In this document: one piece after another, positions 20,436-31,500 of the stretch
How the letters are laid out: the number at the start of each line of letters is the position of its first letter
Position numbering within the stretch: position 1 is the first letter of the stretch
Assembly: GCF_003667825.1 (NCBI RefSeq)
Contig: NZ_CP033043.1
Coordinates: 4,268,501 to 4,332,500 of the forward strand
DNA from: Metabacillus litoralis
GTDB taxonomy: Bacteria; Bacillota; Bacilli; Bacillales; Bacillaceae
DNA length: 64,000 bases
Reading direction: 5' to 3'
The notes under the pieces: model-generated
What the model was told of the DNA's origin: nothing
The model's input: only the letters and a program-made list of their open reading frames with translations
The model's database searches: none
Made by a program: the position numbers and the translations under genes

Positions 20436-20969
20436 ATGGAAAAGAATTGGTATGTAGTACACACCTATTCAGGTTATGAGAATAAAGTGAAGGCCAACCT
20501 TGAAAAACGTGTAGAATCAATGGGAATGGAAGATAAGATCTTCCGCGTGGTTGTACCTGAAGAGGAAGAAACAGATATTAAGGATGGCAAGAAGAAAGTA
20601 GTTAAAAAGAAAGTTTTCCCAGGTTATGTGCTAGTTGAGATCGTCATGACGGATGACTCATGGTATGTTGTGCGAAACACACCTGGAGTAACTGGGTTCG
20701 TAGGCTCTGCAGGTCATGGGTCTAAACCAACACCACTATTACCTGATGAAGTGAGTTTTATTTTGAAACGCATGGGTATGGATGAGCGTCGTGTTGAGAT
20801 TGATTATGAATTAAAAGAAACTGTTAAAGTAACAGAAGGTCCTTTTGCTAATTTCACAGGTTCCATCGAAGAAATCGATCAAGATAAAAATAAACTTAAA
20901 GTTCTTGTGAATATGTTCGGCCGTGAAACACCTGTAGAACTTGATTTTTCTCAAGTAACGAAATTATAA
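20436..20969 (+). CDS. nusG: NusG, transcription elongation and pausing factor
   Basis: A 177-residue protein that binds the RNA polymerase clamp and links transcription to translation; in B. subtilis it also stimulates pausing at specific sites. The N-terminal NGN domain (WYVVHTYSGYENKVKANLEKR) contains an acidic and lysine-rich insert (EEEETDIKDGKKKVVKKKVFPGYV), and the C-terminal KOW domain (EGPFANFTGSIEEID) follows from about 125. The ATG is preceded by a GGGAGGGAAGGAC stretch at a rather long distance. Confidence 0.98.
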   Translation: MEKNWYVVHTYSGYENKVKANLEKRVESMGMEDKIFRVVVPEEEETDIKDGKKKVVKKKVFPGYVLVEIVMTDDSWYVVRNTPGVTGFVGSAGHGSKPTPLLPDEVSFILKRMGMDERRVEIDYELKETVKVTEGPFANFTGSIEEIDQDKNKLKVLVNMFGRETPVELDFSQVTKL

Positions 20970-20980
20970 TGTAAAAAAAC

Positions 20981-21009
20981 TTGAAATCAATTTCGAAAAG
21001 TGGTAATAT
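20981..21009 (+). promoter_or_regulatory. Probable SigA promoter of rplK-rplA
   Basis: TTGAAA (20981-20986), 17-bp spacer, TAATAT (21004-21009). It leaves a leader of about 180 nt containing small hairpins such as ACTCATTTGTGAGT. Confidence 0.6.
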
Positions 21010-21198
21010 TTCATAGGTCAGTATGTCTCGAGACTTGAGATATTATTTTGATCAGAAATTTCTATTTCTGAAAGTATAAGGGTAGGTAAACTCATTTGTG
21101 AGTTGCTCTAATTATGACCATTCGAAACTCGAGTGGCTAGATGAGTGGGAGGGTAATATACCCCATTACCACATCACGGACTTAAGGAGGTGTGTCTC

Positions 21199-21624
21199 GT
21201 GGCTAAAAAAGTAATTAAAATTGTAAAATTGCAAATTCCTGCAGCTAAAGCTAATCCAGCTCCACCAGTTGGTCCTGCATTAGGTCAAGCTGGTGTTAAT
21301 ATCATGGGATTCTGTAAAGAGTTCAACGCTCGTACGGCTGAACAAGCTGGATTAATCATTCCAGTTGAAATCACAGTATTCGAGGATCGTTCATTTACAT
21401 TTATTACGAAAACTCCTCCTGCTGCTGTACTACTTAAGAAAGCAGCTGGAATTGAGTCTGGTTCTGGTGAACCAAACCGTAATAAAGTAGCGACTGTTAA
21501 GCGTGACAAGGTACGTGAAATCGCTGAAACAAAAATGCCTGATTTAAACGCAGCTAGTGTTGAGTCAGCAATGCGTATGGTAGAAGGTACTGCACGTAGC
21601 ATGGGTATCGTTATCGAAGACTAA
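21199..21624 (+). CDS. rplK: Ribosomal protein L11
   Basis: A 141-residue protein that binds the GTPase-associated centre of 23S rRNA and is needed for RelA-type stringent signalling. The proline-rich N-terminal [20 protein letters not shown], where thiostrepton-resistance changes fall in other species, is of wild type. The start is GTG 21199 behind AAGGAGGTGTGTCTC, giving the family start (V/M)AKKV; the frame is open further upstream but without support. It is followed by a strong hairpin and then rplA. Confidence 0.98.
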   Translation: MAKKVIKIVKLQIPAAKANPAPPVGPALGQAGVNIMGFCKEFNARTAEQAGLIIPVEITVFEDRSFTFITKTPPAAVLLKKAAGIESGSGEPNRNKVATVKRDKVREIAETKMPDLNAASVESAMRMVEGTARSMGIVIED

Positions 21625-21650
21625 TTTTAATTAGTCAAGTTGTGTTAAGG

Positions 21651-21687
21651 GGTTGCGAGTTTGCTTAAAAACAAGTTCGCAACCTTT
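21651..21687 (+). promoter_or_regulatory. Terminator-like hairpin between rplK and rplA
   Basis: GGTTGCGA (21651-21658) pairs with TCGCAACC (21677-21684), and the stem continues inward through GTTTG/CAAGT with two G-T pairs to about 13 bp. TTTATT follows. It could cut transcription between L11 and L1 or set their ratio; a role as the L1 autoregulatory site is an alternative. Confidence 0.6.
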
Positions 21688-21733
21688 ATTCGTGGGAGGT
21701 TATTCCGCTAAAACCACTAAGGAGGAAACGAAA

Positions 21734-22432
21734 ATGGCTAAAAAAGGTAAAAAGTTTTTAGAAGCTGCTAAATTAGTAGATCGTTCAAATTTCTACTCTG
21801 TACAAGAAGCAGTAGAACTAGTTAAAAAGACTAGCATCGCAAAATTTGATGCAACTGTAGAAGTTGCTTTCCGTTTAGGCGTAGATCCTAAGAAAGCTGA
21901 CCAACAAATCCGTGGAGCAGTAGTACTTCCAAATGGTACTGGTAAAACTCAACGTGTATTAGTATTTGCTAAAGGTGAAAAAGCGAAAGAAGCTGAAGCA
22001 GCAGGTGCTGATTATGTTGGTGATGCAGACTTTATCAACAAAATCCAACAAGGTTGGTTTGAGTTTGACGTAATCGTTGCAACTCCAGACATGATGGGTG
22101 AAGTTGGTAAATTAGGACGTGTATTAGGACCAAAAGGTTTAATGCCAAACCCTAAAACTGGAACAGTTACTTTTGATGTAACAAAAGCTGTTAATGAAAT
22201 CAAAGCTGGTAAAGTTGAATACCGTCTTGATAAAGCTGGTATCATCCATGTTCCTATCGGAAAAGTTTCATTTGAAGATAGCAAACTTGTTGAAAACTTT
22301 ACAACAGTTTATGAAACTTTACTAAAAGCTAAGCCATCTGCGGCAAAAGGTACTTATATGAAGAGTGTAAATGCTACTTCTACTATGGGACCTGGTGTGA
22401 AAGTAGATTCTTCAAGCTTTGCTGTAAAATAA
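21734..22432 (+). CDS. rplA: Ribosomal protein L1
   Basis: A 232-residue protein that forms the mobile L1 stalk, controls E-site tRNA release and in many bacteria represses its own operon. Family blocks include the central [32 protein letters not shown] and a C-terminal half rich in K and V. I chose ATG 21734 behind AAGGAGGAAACGAAA; the frame extends upstream to 21653 through the hairpin but that part resembles no L1. Confidence 0.98.
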   Translation: MAKKGKKFLEAAKLVDRSNFYSVQEAVELVKKTSIAKFDATVEVAFRLGVDPKKADQQIRGAVVLPNGTGKTQRVLVFAKGEKAKEAEAAGADYVGDADFINKIQQGWFEFDVIVATPDMMGEVGKLGRVLGPKGLMPNPKTGTVTFDVTKAVNEIKAGKVEYRLDKAGIIHVPIGKVSFEDSKLVENFTTVYETLLKAKPSAAKGTYMKSVNATSTMGPGVKVDSSSFAVK

Positions 22433-22438
22433 TAACTA

Positions 22439-22467
22439 TTGACTTCGTATAGAAGTTTATATATAAT
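22439..22467 (+). promoter_or_regulatory. SigA promoter of rplJ-rplL
   Basis: TTGACT (22439-22444), 17-bp spacer, TATAAT (22462-22467), a near-consensus promoter feeding the L10 leader. Confidence 0.8.
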
Positions 22468-22489
22468 TATCAATGTTGTTTAAAACAAA

Positions 22490-22620
22490 TATCGCTATAC
22501 CGTAGACAGTAGGTGCTTTAACGAGCTTAAATATCCTGCCGAGGTGTATTTACGAATAAAGCATGATTATTTTGCTTATTGTATGTACAAAAACCTCCAT
22601 GTCTTGTGGAGGTTTTTTAA
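22490..22620 (+). promoter_or_regulatory. Ribosomal L10 leader with attenuator
   Basis: The sequence CCGTAGACAGTAGGTGC, followed by GAGCTTAAATATCCTGCCGAGGT, is the conserved core of the L10 leader that binds L10(L12)4. It is followed by a terminator hairpin, AAAACCTCCA (22590-22599) with TGGAGGTTTTTT, ending near 22618. Excess L10 would favour termination before rplJ. Confidence 0.9.
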
Positions 22621-22673
22621 TGACCATCACCGAACGGTACTAGTGTTACATGAATCTAACAGGAGGTGTAACA

Positions 22674-23174
22674 ATGAGCGCAATTATCGAACAAAAGAAG
22701 CAGATCGTAGAAGAAATCTCTACTAAGTTCCGTGAAAGTAAATCTACTATCATTGTAGATTACCGTGGATTAACTGTAGGTGAAGTAACTGAATTACGTA
22801 AACAATTACGTGATGCAGGAATTGACTTCAAAGTTTACAAAAATACAATGACTCGTCGTGCTGTTGAACAAGCTGAGATTACTGGTCTTAACGATGTTCT
22901 AACTGGACCAAACGCAATTGCTTTTGGTAATGATGATGTTGTAGCTCCAGCCAAAATTTTAAATGACTTTGCTAAAAAGCATGAAGCTCTTGAAATTAAA
23001 GCTGGTGTAATTGAAGGTAATGTTGCTAGTGTTGAAGAAGTTAAAGCTCTTGCTGAACTTCCATCACGCGAAGGCTTACTTTCTATGTTGCTTAGCGTAC
23101 TTCAAGCTCCTATCCGTAACTTTGCTCTTGCTACTAAAGCAGTTGCAGAACAAAAAGAAGAACAAGGTGCTTAA
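22674..23174 (+). CDS. rplJ: Ribosomal protein L10
   Basis: A 166-residue stalk base protein: the N-terminal globular part ([15 protein letters not shown]...[21 protein letters not shown]) binds rRNA and the C-terminal helix (about 135-160) binds L7/L12 dimers. I chose ATG 22674 behind AGGAGGTGTAACA; the in-frame ATG at 22650 lacks support. It is autoregulated through the preceding leader and co-transcribed with rplL, 64 bp downstream. Confidence 0.98.
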   Translation: MSAIIEQKKQIVEEISTKFRESKSTIIVDYRGLTVGEVTELRKQLRDAGIDFKVYKNTMTRRAVEQAEITGLNDVLTGPNAIAFGNDDVVAPAKILNDFAKKHEALEIKAGVIEGNVASVEEVKALAELPSREGLLSMLLSVLQAPIRNFALATKAVAEQKEEQGA

Positions 23175-23238
23175 TCGGTACAATCTAGTATGTCTTTACT
23201 AATAAAATATTAACAGGAAAAACAAGGAGGAAATTATA

Positions 23239-23598
23239 ATGACTCAAGAACAAATCATTGAAGCAGTTAAAAATATGACTGTTTTAGAATTAAACGACTT
23301 AGTTAAAGCAATCGAAGAAGAGTTTGGTGTAACTGCTGCGGCTCCTGTAGCTGTTGCTGCTGCTGGTGGCGAAGCTGCTGCTGAGCAAACTGAATTTGAC
23401 GTAGTACTTGCAAGTGCTGGCGGACAAAAAATCAAGGTTATCAAAGTTGTACGTGAAGCTACTGGCTTAGGCTTAAAAGAAGCTAAAGAATTAGTAGATA
23501 ACGCTCCAAAACCACTTAAAGAAGGCGTTTCTAAAGAAGAAGCTGAAGAATTAAAAGCTAAACTTGAAGAAGTTGGAGCTTCTGTAGAAGTTAAGTAA
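23239..23598 (+). CDS. rplL: Ribosomal protein L7/L12
   Basis: A 119-residue stalk protein that recruits translational GTPases. It shows the N-terminal dimerisation helix ([26 protein letters not shown]), an alanine-rich hinge (about 35-50) and the C-terminal factor-binding domain ([24 protein letters not shown]). AAGGAGGAAATTATA precedes the ATG. A strong terminator follows, although polymerase genes lie downstream in the same direction. Confidence 0.98.
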   Translation: MTQEQIIEAVKNMTVLELNDLVKAIEEEFGVTAAAPVAVAAAGGEAAAEQTEFDVVLASAGGQKIKVIKVVREATGLGLKEAKELVDNAPKPLKEGVSKEEAEELKAKLEEVGASVEVK

Positions 23599-23612
23599 TA
23601 AATGTACTATAT

Positions 23613-23645
23613 AAAAAGCTCGCCGGTTAAAGGCGAGCTTTTTTG
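23613..23645 (+). terminator. Terminator after rplL
   Basis: AAAAAGCTCGCC pairs with GGCGAGCTTTTTT around GGTTAAA. A perfect 9-bp GC-containing stem with a T run. Confidence 0.88.
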
Positions 23646-23784
23646 TACTTTATAATAATTGAAGTAACTAATGCATCTATGTGCATTTTGTAGGAAGTAA
23701 TTTTTTTATCATTAAATTTTATTTAATACGTATAAAATGCAAGGGTGATGTAAAACCTATTCTTCTGTAAGAGGAGGAACTTTT

Positions 23785-24387
23785 ATGAGTAATCATTATT
23801 ATTCTGAGAAGCCAACTGTTGAAAGTGACCGTAAAACATGGACATTTCAATTAAAGGAATTTCTTTTTACGTTTCAAAGTGATCGTGGAGTGTTTTCGAA
23901 AAATGAAGTAGATTTTGGTTCCCGTCTTTTAATAGAATCGTTCTTACCGCCTGATGTAAGTGGTGATTTTCTAGATGTTGGTTGTGGATATGGGCCGATT
24001 GGATTGTCTCTTGCAAAGAGTTTTAACAGACAAGTAGATATGATTGATATTAATGAACGGGCAATAGAGTTAGCAAAAGATAATGCTGCTCTTAACAAAG
24101 TCGAGAATGTAAATATCTTTCAAAGTAATCAATTTGAAAACATTAGTGAAGACCGGAAGTATGCTGCTGTTTTAACAAATCCACCAATTCGTGCGGGGAA
24201 ACAAGTTGTTCACTCTATTTTCGAAAAAAGTTTCGATCATCTAGTGCATGAGGGTGAGTTATGGATTGTTATCCAAAAAAAACAGGGAGCACCATCAGCG
24301 ATGGATAAATTAAATGAAATGTTTAATGAAGTGGAAGTTGTGGAAAAGAAAAAAGGCTATTATATCATAAAAGCAAAAAAGAGTTGA
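23785..24387 (+). CDS. ybxB: RsmC-like SAM-dependent methyltransferase (YbxB)
   Basis: A 200-residue class I methyltransferase matching the single-domain, RsmC-like proteins found before rpoB in Bacillus. Motif I is FLDVGCGYGPIGLSLAKSF (about 60-78), the acidic motif II is VDMIDINERAIELAKDN, and the catalytic NPP(I) motif is TNPPIRAGK (about 133), typical of enzymes that methylate exocyclic amines of guanine or adenine. A 16S rRNA guanine target is inferred from RsmC, not shown. GAGGAGGAACTTTT precedes the ATG. Confidence 0.9.
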   Translation: MSNHYYSEKPTVESDRKTWTFQLKEFLFTFQSDRGVFSKNEVDFGSRLLIESFLPPDVSGDFLDVGCGYGPIGLSLAKSFNRQVDMIDINERAIELAKDNAALNKVENVNIFQSNQFENISEDRKYAAVLTNPPIRAGKQVVHSIFEKSFDHLVHEGELWIVIQKKQGAPSAMDKLNEMFNEVEVVEKKKGYYIIKAKKS

Positions 24388-24412
24388 CTCCATTTTTTTG
24401 TTGTGTTAGTAT
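24384..24412 (+). promoter_or_regulatory. Candidate promoter upstream of rpoB
   Basis: TTGACT (24384-24389), overlapping the ybxB stop, then a 17-bp spacer and TAGTAT (24407-24412). TATTAT three bases later is an alternative -10 at poor spacing. A leader of over 300 nt to rpoB would follow, holding one short hydrophobic reading frame and an AAGAGAA/TTCTCTT hairpin near 24640-24667. Confidence 0.4.
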
Positions 24413-24483
24413 TATAAAATGCCAATATATAATTTCCATAACTATCTAATTTTCAAGGAAAAAGATGTATAGAAATTAGTTTT

Positions 24484-24618
24484 ATGGGAATACTATTAAA
24501 ATCAAAAGTACGTTTTAAAATTGTGGTTTTCTTACTAGAAACCCTTTTTATTTTTTGTTTTTTCCTTGCGTCAGTACTTGCATTTTCCTATGTTTTATTA
24601 CAGATTTTTTATTGGTAG
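24484..24618 (+). CDS. Possible 44-residue membrane peptide in the rpoB leader
   Basis: An ATG at 24484 opens 44 codons, MGILLKSKVRF followed by a continuous hydrophobic stretch (IVVFLLETLFIFCFFLASVL and on), ending at TAG 24616-24618. The composition, a short basic N-terminus plus one long membrane helix, suits a small membrane peptide, but the surroundings are very T-rich, which alone yields such residues. No convincing Shine-Dalgarno site precedes it. I do not recognise a family. Confidence 0.2.
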   Translation: MGILLKSKVRFKIVVFLLETLFIFCFFLASVLAFSYVLLQIFYW

Positions 24619-24744
24619 TATGTTAAGATATTGTTTTTTAAAGAGAATGATCATATGTGAGTTCTCTTATTCGTCTGTCTAAAAAAGGTATACATAATAG
24701 TACGACGCAAGATCCTATTACGCTTGATTTGAGGGGTGAATGAG

Positions 24745-27700
24745 TTGACAGGTCAACTAGTTCAGTATGGACGACACCGCCAACGTAGAAGTTATGCACG
24801 CATTAGTGAAGTGTTAGAATTACCAAATCTTATTGAGATTCAAACCTCTTCCTATCAGTGGTTTCTTGATGAGGGCTTAAGAGAGATGTTTCAAGATATT
24901 TCTCCAATTGAGGATTTCACTGGTAACCTCTCGCTAGAGTTTATTGATTATAGCTTGGGGGATCCTAAGTACCCTGTTGAGGAATCAAAAGAACGCGATG
25001 TTACCTATTCGGCGCCATTACGTGTTAAGGTTCGTTTAATTAACAAGGAAACTGGTGAAGTAAAAGATCAGGATGTCTTTATGGGAGATTTCCCTCTCAT
25101 GACAGAGACAGGTACATTTGTTGTCAACGGAGCAGAGCGTGTTATCGTTTCTCAGCTAGTCCGTTCACCAAGTGTATATTACAGTGCAAAGGTCGACAAA
25201 AATGGTAAAAAAGGCTTTACTGCGACTGTTATTCCAAACCGTGGGGCTTGGTTAGAATACGAAACTGACGCCAAAGATGTTGTTTATGTGCGTATAGATC
25301 GTACTCGTAAATTACCGGTAACGGTTCTCTTACGTGCTCTTGGGTTTGGCTCTGATCAAGAAATCATCGATTTATTAGGTGAAAACGAGTACTTACGTAA
25401 TACTCTTGATAAAGATAATACGGAAAGTACAGAAAAGGCTTTGCTTGAAATTTACGAGCGACTTCGTCCTGGTGAGCCACCAACTGTTGAAAATGCAAAG
25501 AGTTTATTAGACTCTAGATTTTTTGATCCAAAACGCTATGATCTAGCGAATGTTGGTCGCTATAAAATTAATAAAAAGCTTCATATTAAAAATCGTCTTT
25601 TTAATCAAAGACTAGCAGAAACTTTAGTAGATCCTGAAACAGGAGAAATCATTGCAGAAAAAGGTACAATGATTGATAGAAGAACGTTAGACCGCATTAT
25701 ACCGAATCTTGAAAGTGGTGTTGGATTTAAAAAAGAACACCCATCAGGCGGTGTTACTGAGGATGAAGTAACGATTCAATCTATTAAGATTTATGCACCT
25801 AATGACCCAGAAGGTGAAAAGGTTATTAATGTATTAGGTAACGCTTATGTAGAAGAAGCTGTTAAAAATATTACAGTTGCAGATATTTTATCTTCTATTA
25901 GTTACTTCTTTAACCTTCTACATGGTGTTGGTGATACAGATGATATCGATCACCTTGGAAACCGTAGATTACGTTCAGTAGGGGAATTACTGCAAAACCA
26001 GTTTAGAATTGGTTTATCAAGAATGGAACGTGTTGTTCGTGAGAGAATGTCTATTCAAGACACGAATACAATTACTCCGCAACAACTTATTAATATTCGT
26101 CCTGTAATTGCTTCTATTAAAGAGTTCTTCGGTAGCTCTCAGTTATCTCAATTTATGGATCAAACAAATCCACTAGGTGAGTTAACACATAAACGTCGTT
26201 TATCAGCATTAGGACCGGGTGGTTTAACTCGTGAACGTGCTGGCTTCGAAGTTCGTGACGTTCACTATTCTCACTATGGTCGTATGTGTCCAATTGAGAC
26301 TCCAGAGGGTCCTAATATCGGGTTGATCAACTCACTTTCCTCATATGCGAAAGTAAATCGTTTCGGCTTCATCGAAACACCATATCGCCGAGTTGATCCT
26401 GAAACTGGTAAAGTAACAGCTAGAATTGACTATTTAACTGCTGATGAAGAGGATAACTATGTAGTTGCCCAAGCAAATGCTAGGTTAGCAGAAGATGGGT
26501 CATTTATAGATAATGATATTGTTGCACGTTTCCGTGGTGAAAACACAGTTGTTAATAGAGATCGTATTGACTATATGGATGTATCTCCTAAACAGGTTGT
26601 ATCTGCTGCAACAGCATGTATTCCGTTCTTGGAGAATGATGACTCAAACCGTGCATTAATGGGAGCGAACATGCAACGTCAAGCAGTACCATTAATGAAT
26701 CCGGAAGCACCTATTGTTGGTACAGGTATGGAATATGTTTCTGGTAAAGATTCAGGAGCTGCTGTTATCTGTAAACACCCAGGTGTTGTTGAGCGTGTTG
26801 AAGCGAAGAACGTTTGGGTACGTCGATATGAAGAAGTTGACGGTCAAAAGGTTAAAGGAAATCTTGATAAATATAGTATGTTAAAGTTTATCCGATCGAA
26901 CCAAGGTACCTGCTATAATCAACGTCCAATCGTAAGTGAAGGCGATGAAGTAGTAAAAGGTGAAATCCTTGCTGACGGTCCATCTATGGAAAAAGGTGAG
27001 CTTGCATTAGGTAGAAACGTAATGGTTGCCTTCATGACATGGGATGGTTATAACTATGAGGATGCTATTATCATGAGTGAAAGACTTGTGAAAGATGATG
27101 TGTATACATCTATTCATATTGAAGAATATGAGTCTGAATCTCGTGATACTAAATTAGGACCTGAAGAAATTACACGTGATATCCCTAACGTTGGGGAAGA
27201 TGCATTAAGAAACTTAGATGAGCGTGGAATTATCCGAGTTGGTGCAGAAGTAAAAGACGGAGATCTACTAGTTGGTAAAGTAACGCCTAAGGGTGTAACA
27301 GAGCTAACAGCAGAGGAAAGACTTTTACATGCAATCTTTGGTGAAAAAGCACGTGAAGTTCGTGATACATCACTCCGTGTACCACATGGTGGAGAAGGTA
27401 TTATTCTTGATGTTAAAGTGTTCAACCGTGAAGACGGTGATGAATTACCACCAGGTGTTAACCAATTAGTTCGTGTTTATATCGTTCAAAAACGTAAAAT
27501 CTCTGAGGGAGATAAAATGGCTGGACGACATGGTAATAAAGGGGTTATCTCTCGTATCCTTCCGGAAGAAGATATGCCTTATTTACCAGACGGTACTCCT
27601 GTTGATATCATGTTAAACCCTCTAGGAGTTCCTTCACGTATGAATATCGGTCAGGTATTAGAGCTGCACCTAGGTATGGCTGCTCGAAAACTTGGTATTC

Positions 27701-28323
27701 ATGTTGCATCACCAGTATTTGATGGTGCGCGTGAGGAAGATGTATGGTCAACATTAGAAGAAGCAGGCATGGCTCGTGATGCTAAAACTGTTTTATATGA
27801 TGGACGTACTGGTGAACCATTCGATAACCGTGTATCAGTTGGGATTATGTATATGATCAAACTAGCTCACATGGTTGATGATAAACTTCATGCCCGTTCA
27901 ACTGGACCATACTCATTAGTTACTCAACAGCCACTAGGTGGTAAAGCTCAATTCGGTGGTCAAAGATTTGGTGAGATGGAGGTATGGGCACTTGAAGCAT
28001 ATGGTGCTGCTTATACACTTCAAGAGATACTTACTGTTAAATCTGATGACGTCGTTGGTCGTGTGAAAACATATGAAGCCATTGTTAAAGGCGAAAATGT
28101 CCCTGAGCCTGGTGTTCCTGAATCATTTAAAGTATTGATTAAAGAACTTCAAAGTTTAGGTATGGATGTAAAAATGCTTTCAAGTGACGAGCAAGAAATC
28201 GAGATGAGAGACCTTGATGATGAAGATGATTCACAACAAGCTGAAGGTCTTGCGGTGAATGATCAACCAGAACCAGAGCCTGAAGCTGTTGAATTAGAAA
28301 AAGATACAGTAGTGAAAGAATAA
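24745..28323 (+). CDS. rpoB: RpoB, RNA polymerase beta subunit
   Basis: A 1192-residue catalytic subunit. The rifampicin-binding segment [20 protein letters not shown] is of wild type at the positions usually changed in resistant strains (Q, D, H and S intact), so the polymerase is predicted rifampicin-sensitive. The carboxy-terminal [13 protein letters not shown] and the acidic tail (about 1155-1192) are also present. I chose TTG 24745 behind GAGGGGTGAATGAG, which yields [20 protein letters not shown] as in B. subtilis; an in-frame GTG at 24736 would add three residues. rpoC follows after a structured 192-bp gap. Confidence 0.98.
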   Translation: MTGQLVQYGRHRQRRSYARISEVLELPNLIEIQTSSYQWFLDEGLREMFQDISPIEDFTGNLSLEFIDYSLGDPKYPVEESKERDVTYSAPLRVKVRLINKETGEVKDQDVFMGDFPLMTETGTFVVNGAERVIVSQLVRSPSVYYSAKVDKNGKKGFTATVIPNRGAWLEYETDAKDVVYVRIDRTRKLPVTVLLRALGFGSDQEIIDLLGENEYLRNTLDKDNTESTEKALLEIYERLRPGEPPTVENAKSLLDSRFFDPKRYDLANVGRYKINKKLHIKNRLFNQRLAETLVDPETGEIIAEKGTMIDRRTLDRIIPNLESGVGFKKEHPSGGVTEDEVTIQSIKIYAPNDPEGEKVINVLGNAYVEEAVKNITVADILSSISYFFNLLHGVGDTDDIDHLGNRRLRSVGELLQNQFRIGLSRMERVVRERMSIQDTNTITPQQLINIRPVIASIKEFFGSSQLSQFMDQTNPLGELTHKRRLSALGPGGLTRERAGFEVRDVHYSHYGRMCPIETPEGPNIGLINSLSSYAKVNRFGFIETPYRRVDPETGKVTARIDYLTADEEDNYVVAQANARLAEDGSFIDNDIVARFRGENTVVNRDRIDYMDVSPKQVVSAATACIPFLENDDSNRALMGANMQRQAVPLMNPEAPIVGTGMEYVSGKDSGAAVICKHPGVVERVEAKNVWVRRYEEVDGQKVKGNLDKYSMLKFIRSNQGTCYNQRPIVSEGDEVVKGEILADGPSMEKGELALGRNVMVAFMTWDGYNYEDAIIMSERLVKDDVYTSIHIEEYESESRDTKLGPEEITRDIPNVGEDALRNLDERGIIRVGAEVKDGDLLVGKVTPKGVTELTAEERLLHAIFGEKAREVRDTSLRVPHGGEGIILDVKVFNREDGDELPPGVNQLVRVYIVQKRKISEGDKMAGRHGNKGVISRILPEEDMPYLPDGTPVDIMLNPLGVPSRMNIGQVLELHLGMAARKLGIHVASPVFDGAREEDVWSTLEEAGMARDAKTVLYDGRTGEPFDNRVSVGIMYMIKLAHMVDDKLHARSTGPYSLVTQQPLGGKAQFGGQRFGEMEVWALEAYGAAYTLQEILTVKSDDVVGRVKTYEAIVKGENVPEPGVPESFKVLIKELQSLGMDVKMLSSDEQEIEMRDLDDEDDSQQAEGLAVNDQPEPEPEAVELEKDTVVKE

Positions 28324-28346
28324 TAAAAGTTTAAGTTTTACTAAGG

Positions 28347-28407
28347 AATTCATACGCGGGGAGGTTTAACCTCTCCGTTTAATGAACCTTATTATGTAGT
28401 ATGAATT
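28347..28407 (+). promoter_or_regulatory. Nested hairpin in the rpoB-rpoC gap
   Basis: An outer 9-bp stem, AATTCATAC (28347-28355) with GTATGAATT (28399-28407), encloses an inner 9-bp hairpin, CGGGGAGGT (28357-28365) with ACCTCTCCG (28369-28377). There is no T run, so this looks like an RNA processing or stability element rather than a terminator. Confidence 0.6.
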
Positions 28408-28515
28408 TGCTTTTACATAGCAGTTTAACTTTCTACTAAAAAGAACTTTAAACTTGACTCAAATACAGCCATTTAAATTGGGTAGAACCTGAAGACGAAA
28501 AGGGAGGTAGGCCCC

Positions 28516-31500
28516 TTGATAGATGTAAATAATTTTGAATATATGAGCATCGGCTTAGCTTCACCTGACAAGATTCGTTCTTGGTCCTTTGGTGAGGTTA
28601 AGAAACCAGAAACAATCAATTACCGTACATTAAAACCAGAAAAAGATGGTCTGTTTTGCGAACGTATCTTTGGACCAACAAAAGACTGGGAATGTCATTG
28701 CGGTAAATATAAAAGAGTTCGCTATAAAGGTGTAGTTTGTGATCGTTGTGGAGTTGAAGTAACTCGTGCAAAAGTACGTCGTGAAAGAATGGGACATATT
28801 GAATTAGCTGCTCCTGTATCACATATTTGGTATTTCAAGGGAATTCCAAGTCGTATGGGGCTTGTGCTAGACATGTCACCACGTGCTTTAGAAGAAGTTA
28901 TTTATTTTGCTTCTTATGTAACAACTGAAACTGGTGATACTCCTCTTGAGAAAAAACAATTACTTTCTGAAAAAGAATACCGAGCTTACCGTGAAAAGTA
29001 CGGTAATACCTTCCAAGCATCTATGGGTGCAGAAGCTATTAAAAAGCTATTATCAGATATTGATCTAGATAAAGAAGTGGATTCTTTAAAAGAAGAGTTA
29101 AAAACAGCTCAAGGACAGCGTCGTACACGTGCAATTAAACGTCTAGAAGTACTTGAAGCATTCCGTAACTCAGGAAATGAACCATCTTGGATGATTCTTG
29201 ATGTACTTCCTGTTATCCCACCTGAATTACGTCCAATGGTACAGCTTGATGGTGGACGTTTTGCTACTTCTGATTTAAATGATTTATACAGACGTGTTAT
29301 TAACCGTAACAACCGTCTTAAGCGTTTATTAGATCTTGGAGCACCAAGCATTATCGTTCAAAATGAGAAGCGTATGCTTCAAGAAGCAGTTGATGCTCTT
29401 ATTGATAATGGACGTCGTGGACGCCCTGTTACAGGACCAGGTAATCGTCCGTTAAAATCACTTTCACATATGTTAAAAGGTAAACAAGGACGTTTCCGTC
29501 AGAACTTATTAGGTAAGCGTGTTGACTACTCTGGTCGTTCTGTTATCGTTGTAGGTCCAAACCTTAAGATGTATCAATGTGGTTTACCAAAAGAGATGGC
29601 GCTAGAACTGTTTAAACCATTTGTTATGAAAGAGTTAGTTGAAAAAGGATTAGCTCATAACATTAAGAGTGCTAAACGTAAAATTGAGAGAGTGCAGCCA
29701 GAAGTATGGGATGTTTTAGAATCAGTTATTAAAGAACATCCAGTTTTACTAAACCGTGCACCAACTCTTCATAGATTAGGAATTCAAGCCTTCGAACCAA
29801 CTTTAGTAGAAGGTCGTGCAATTCGTCTTCACCCACTAGTATGTACTGCTTATAATGCGGACTTTGACGGTGACCAAATGGCCGTTCACGTACCATTATC
29901 AGCTGAGGCACAAGCTGAAGCACGTATTTTAATGTTAGCAGCTCAAAATATCCTTAATCCTAAGGATGGTAAGCCAGTTGTTACTCCTTCTCAGGATATG
30001 GTATTAGGTAACTATTACTTAACATTAGAGCGTGCTGGTGCAATTGGTGAAGGTATGATCTTTAAAGATACGAATGAAGCACTACTTGCTTATCAAAACG
30101 GATATGTACATTTACATACACGTGTTGCGGTTCAAGCATCTTCATTAAAAAATCAAACATTCACAGAAGAACAAAACAAAATGTTGCTTGTTACTTCTGT
30201 TGGTAAGTTAATCTTCAATGAAATCTTACCTGAGTCATTCCCTTACATGAATGAACCAACAAAAGAAAACATTGAAGAGAAAACACCTGATAAATACTTT
30301 GTAGCTCCAACTGTTGATGTGAAAGAACATGTTGCAGCTCTAGATGAAATCCCGCCATTTAAGAAGGGGATTCTAGGGAAAATCATTGCAGAAATCTTCA
30401 AAAGATTCCATATTACTGAAACATCTAAAATGCTAGATCGCATGAAGAACCTAGGTTTCAGTTACTCTACAAAAGCTGGTATTACGGTTGGTGTATCTGA
30501 CATCATCGTATTAAAAGAAAAACAAGAAATTATCGGTGAAGCACAAGCTAAGGTAGATAACGTATTAAAACAGTTCAGAAGAGGTTTAATTACTGAAGAT
30601 GAGCGTTATGAACGTGTTATCTCTATCTGGAGTGCTGCAAAAGATAATATTCAAGGGAAATTAATGGCGTCCCTAGATAAACGTAACCCGATCTTCATGA
30701 TGAGTGACTCTGGTGCCCGTGGTAACGCATCTAACTTTACTCAGCTTGCTGGTATGCGTGGATTAATGGCCAACCCGGCTGGGCGTATCATTGAATTACC
30801 AATCAAATCAAGTTTCCGTGAAGGTTTAACTGTATTAGAGTATTTCATCTCTACACACGGTGCACGTAAAGGTCTTGCGGATACTGCCTTAAAAACAGCT
30901 GACTCAGGTTACTTAACTCGTCGTCTTGTTGACGTTGCCCAAGATGTTATCATCCGTGATGATGATTGTGGTACAGATCGAGGCATTCTAGCTGAGGCAA
31001 TTAGAGAAGGCACGGAGATTATTGAAAAATTAGATGAACGTCTAATTGGTCGATATTGCCGTAAAGTTGTAAAACACCCTGAAACAGATAAGGTAATTGT
31101 TGAGGAAAATGAATTAATTACTGAGGATATTGCAGTAGAAATTATGGAAGCTGGAATTGATAAAGTATGGATTCGCTCTGCATTTACTTGTAACACTAGA
31201 CATGGTGTATGTAAAAAATGTTACGGACGTAACCTTGCTACAGGAAGTGAAGTAGAAGTTGGTGAAGCAGTTGGTATTATTGCTGCTCAATCAATCGGTG
31301 AGCCTGGTACACAATTAACAATGCGTACATTCCATACAGGTGGGGTTGCCGGAGACGATATCACACAAGGTTTACCTCGTATCCAAGAGTTGTTTGAAGC
31401 AAGGAATCCTAAAGGTCAAGCGATCATTTCTGAAATAAATGGTGTTGTAGCTGAGATCAATGAAGTTCGTGATAAACAGCAAGAAATAGTGATTCAAGGT

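Noticed and set aside
27114..27425. Antisense frame of 103 codons in rpoB (and many similar antisense frames in rpoC, tuf, clpC and ribosomal genes)
   Set aside because: These are mirror frames of codon-biased genes: serine- and threonine-rich, without ribosome sites or family resemblance.
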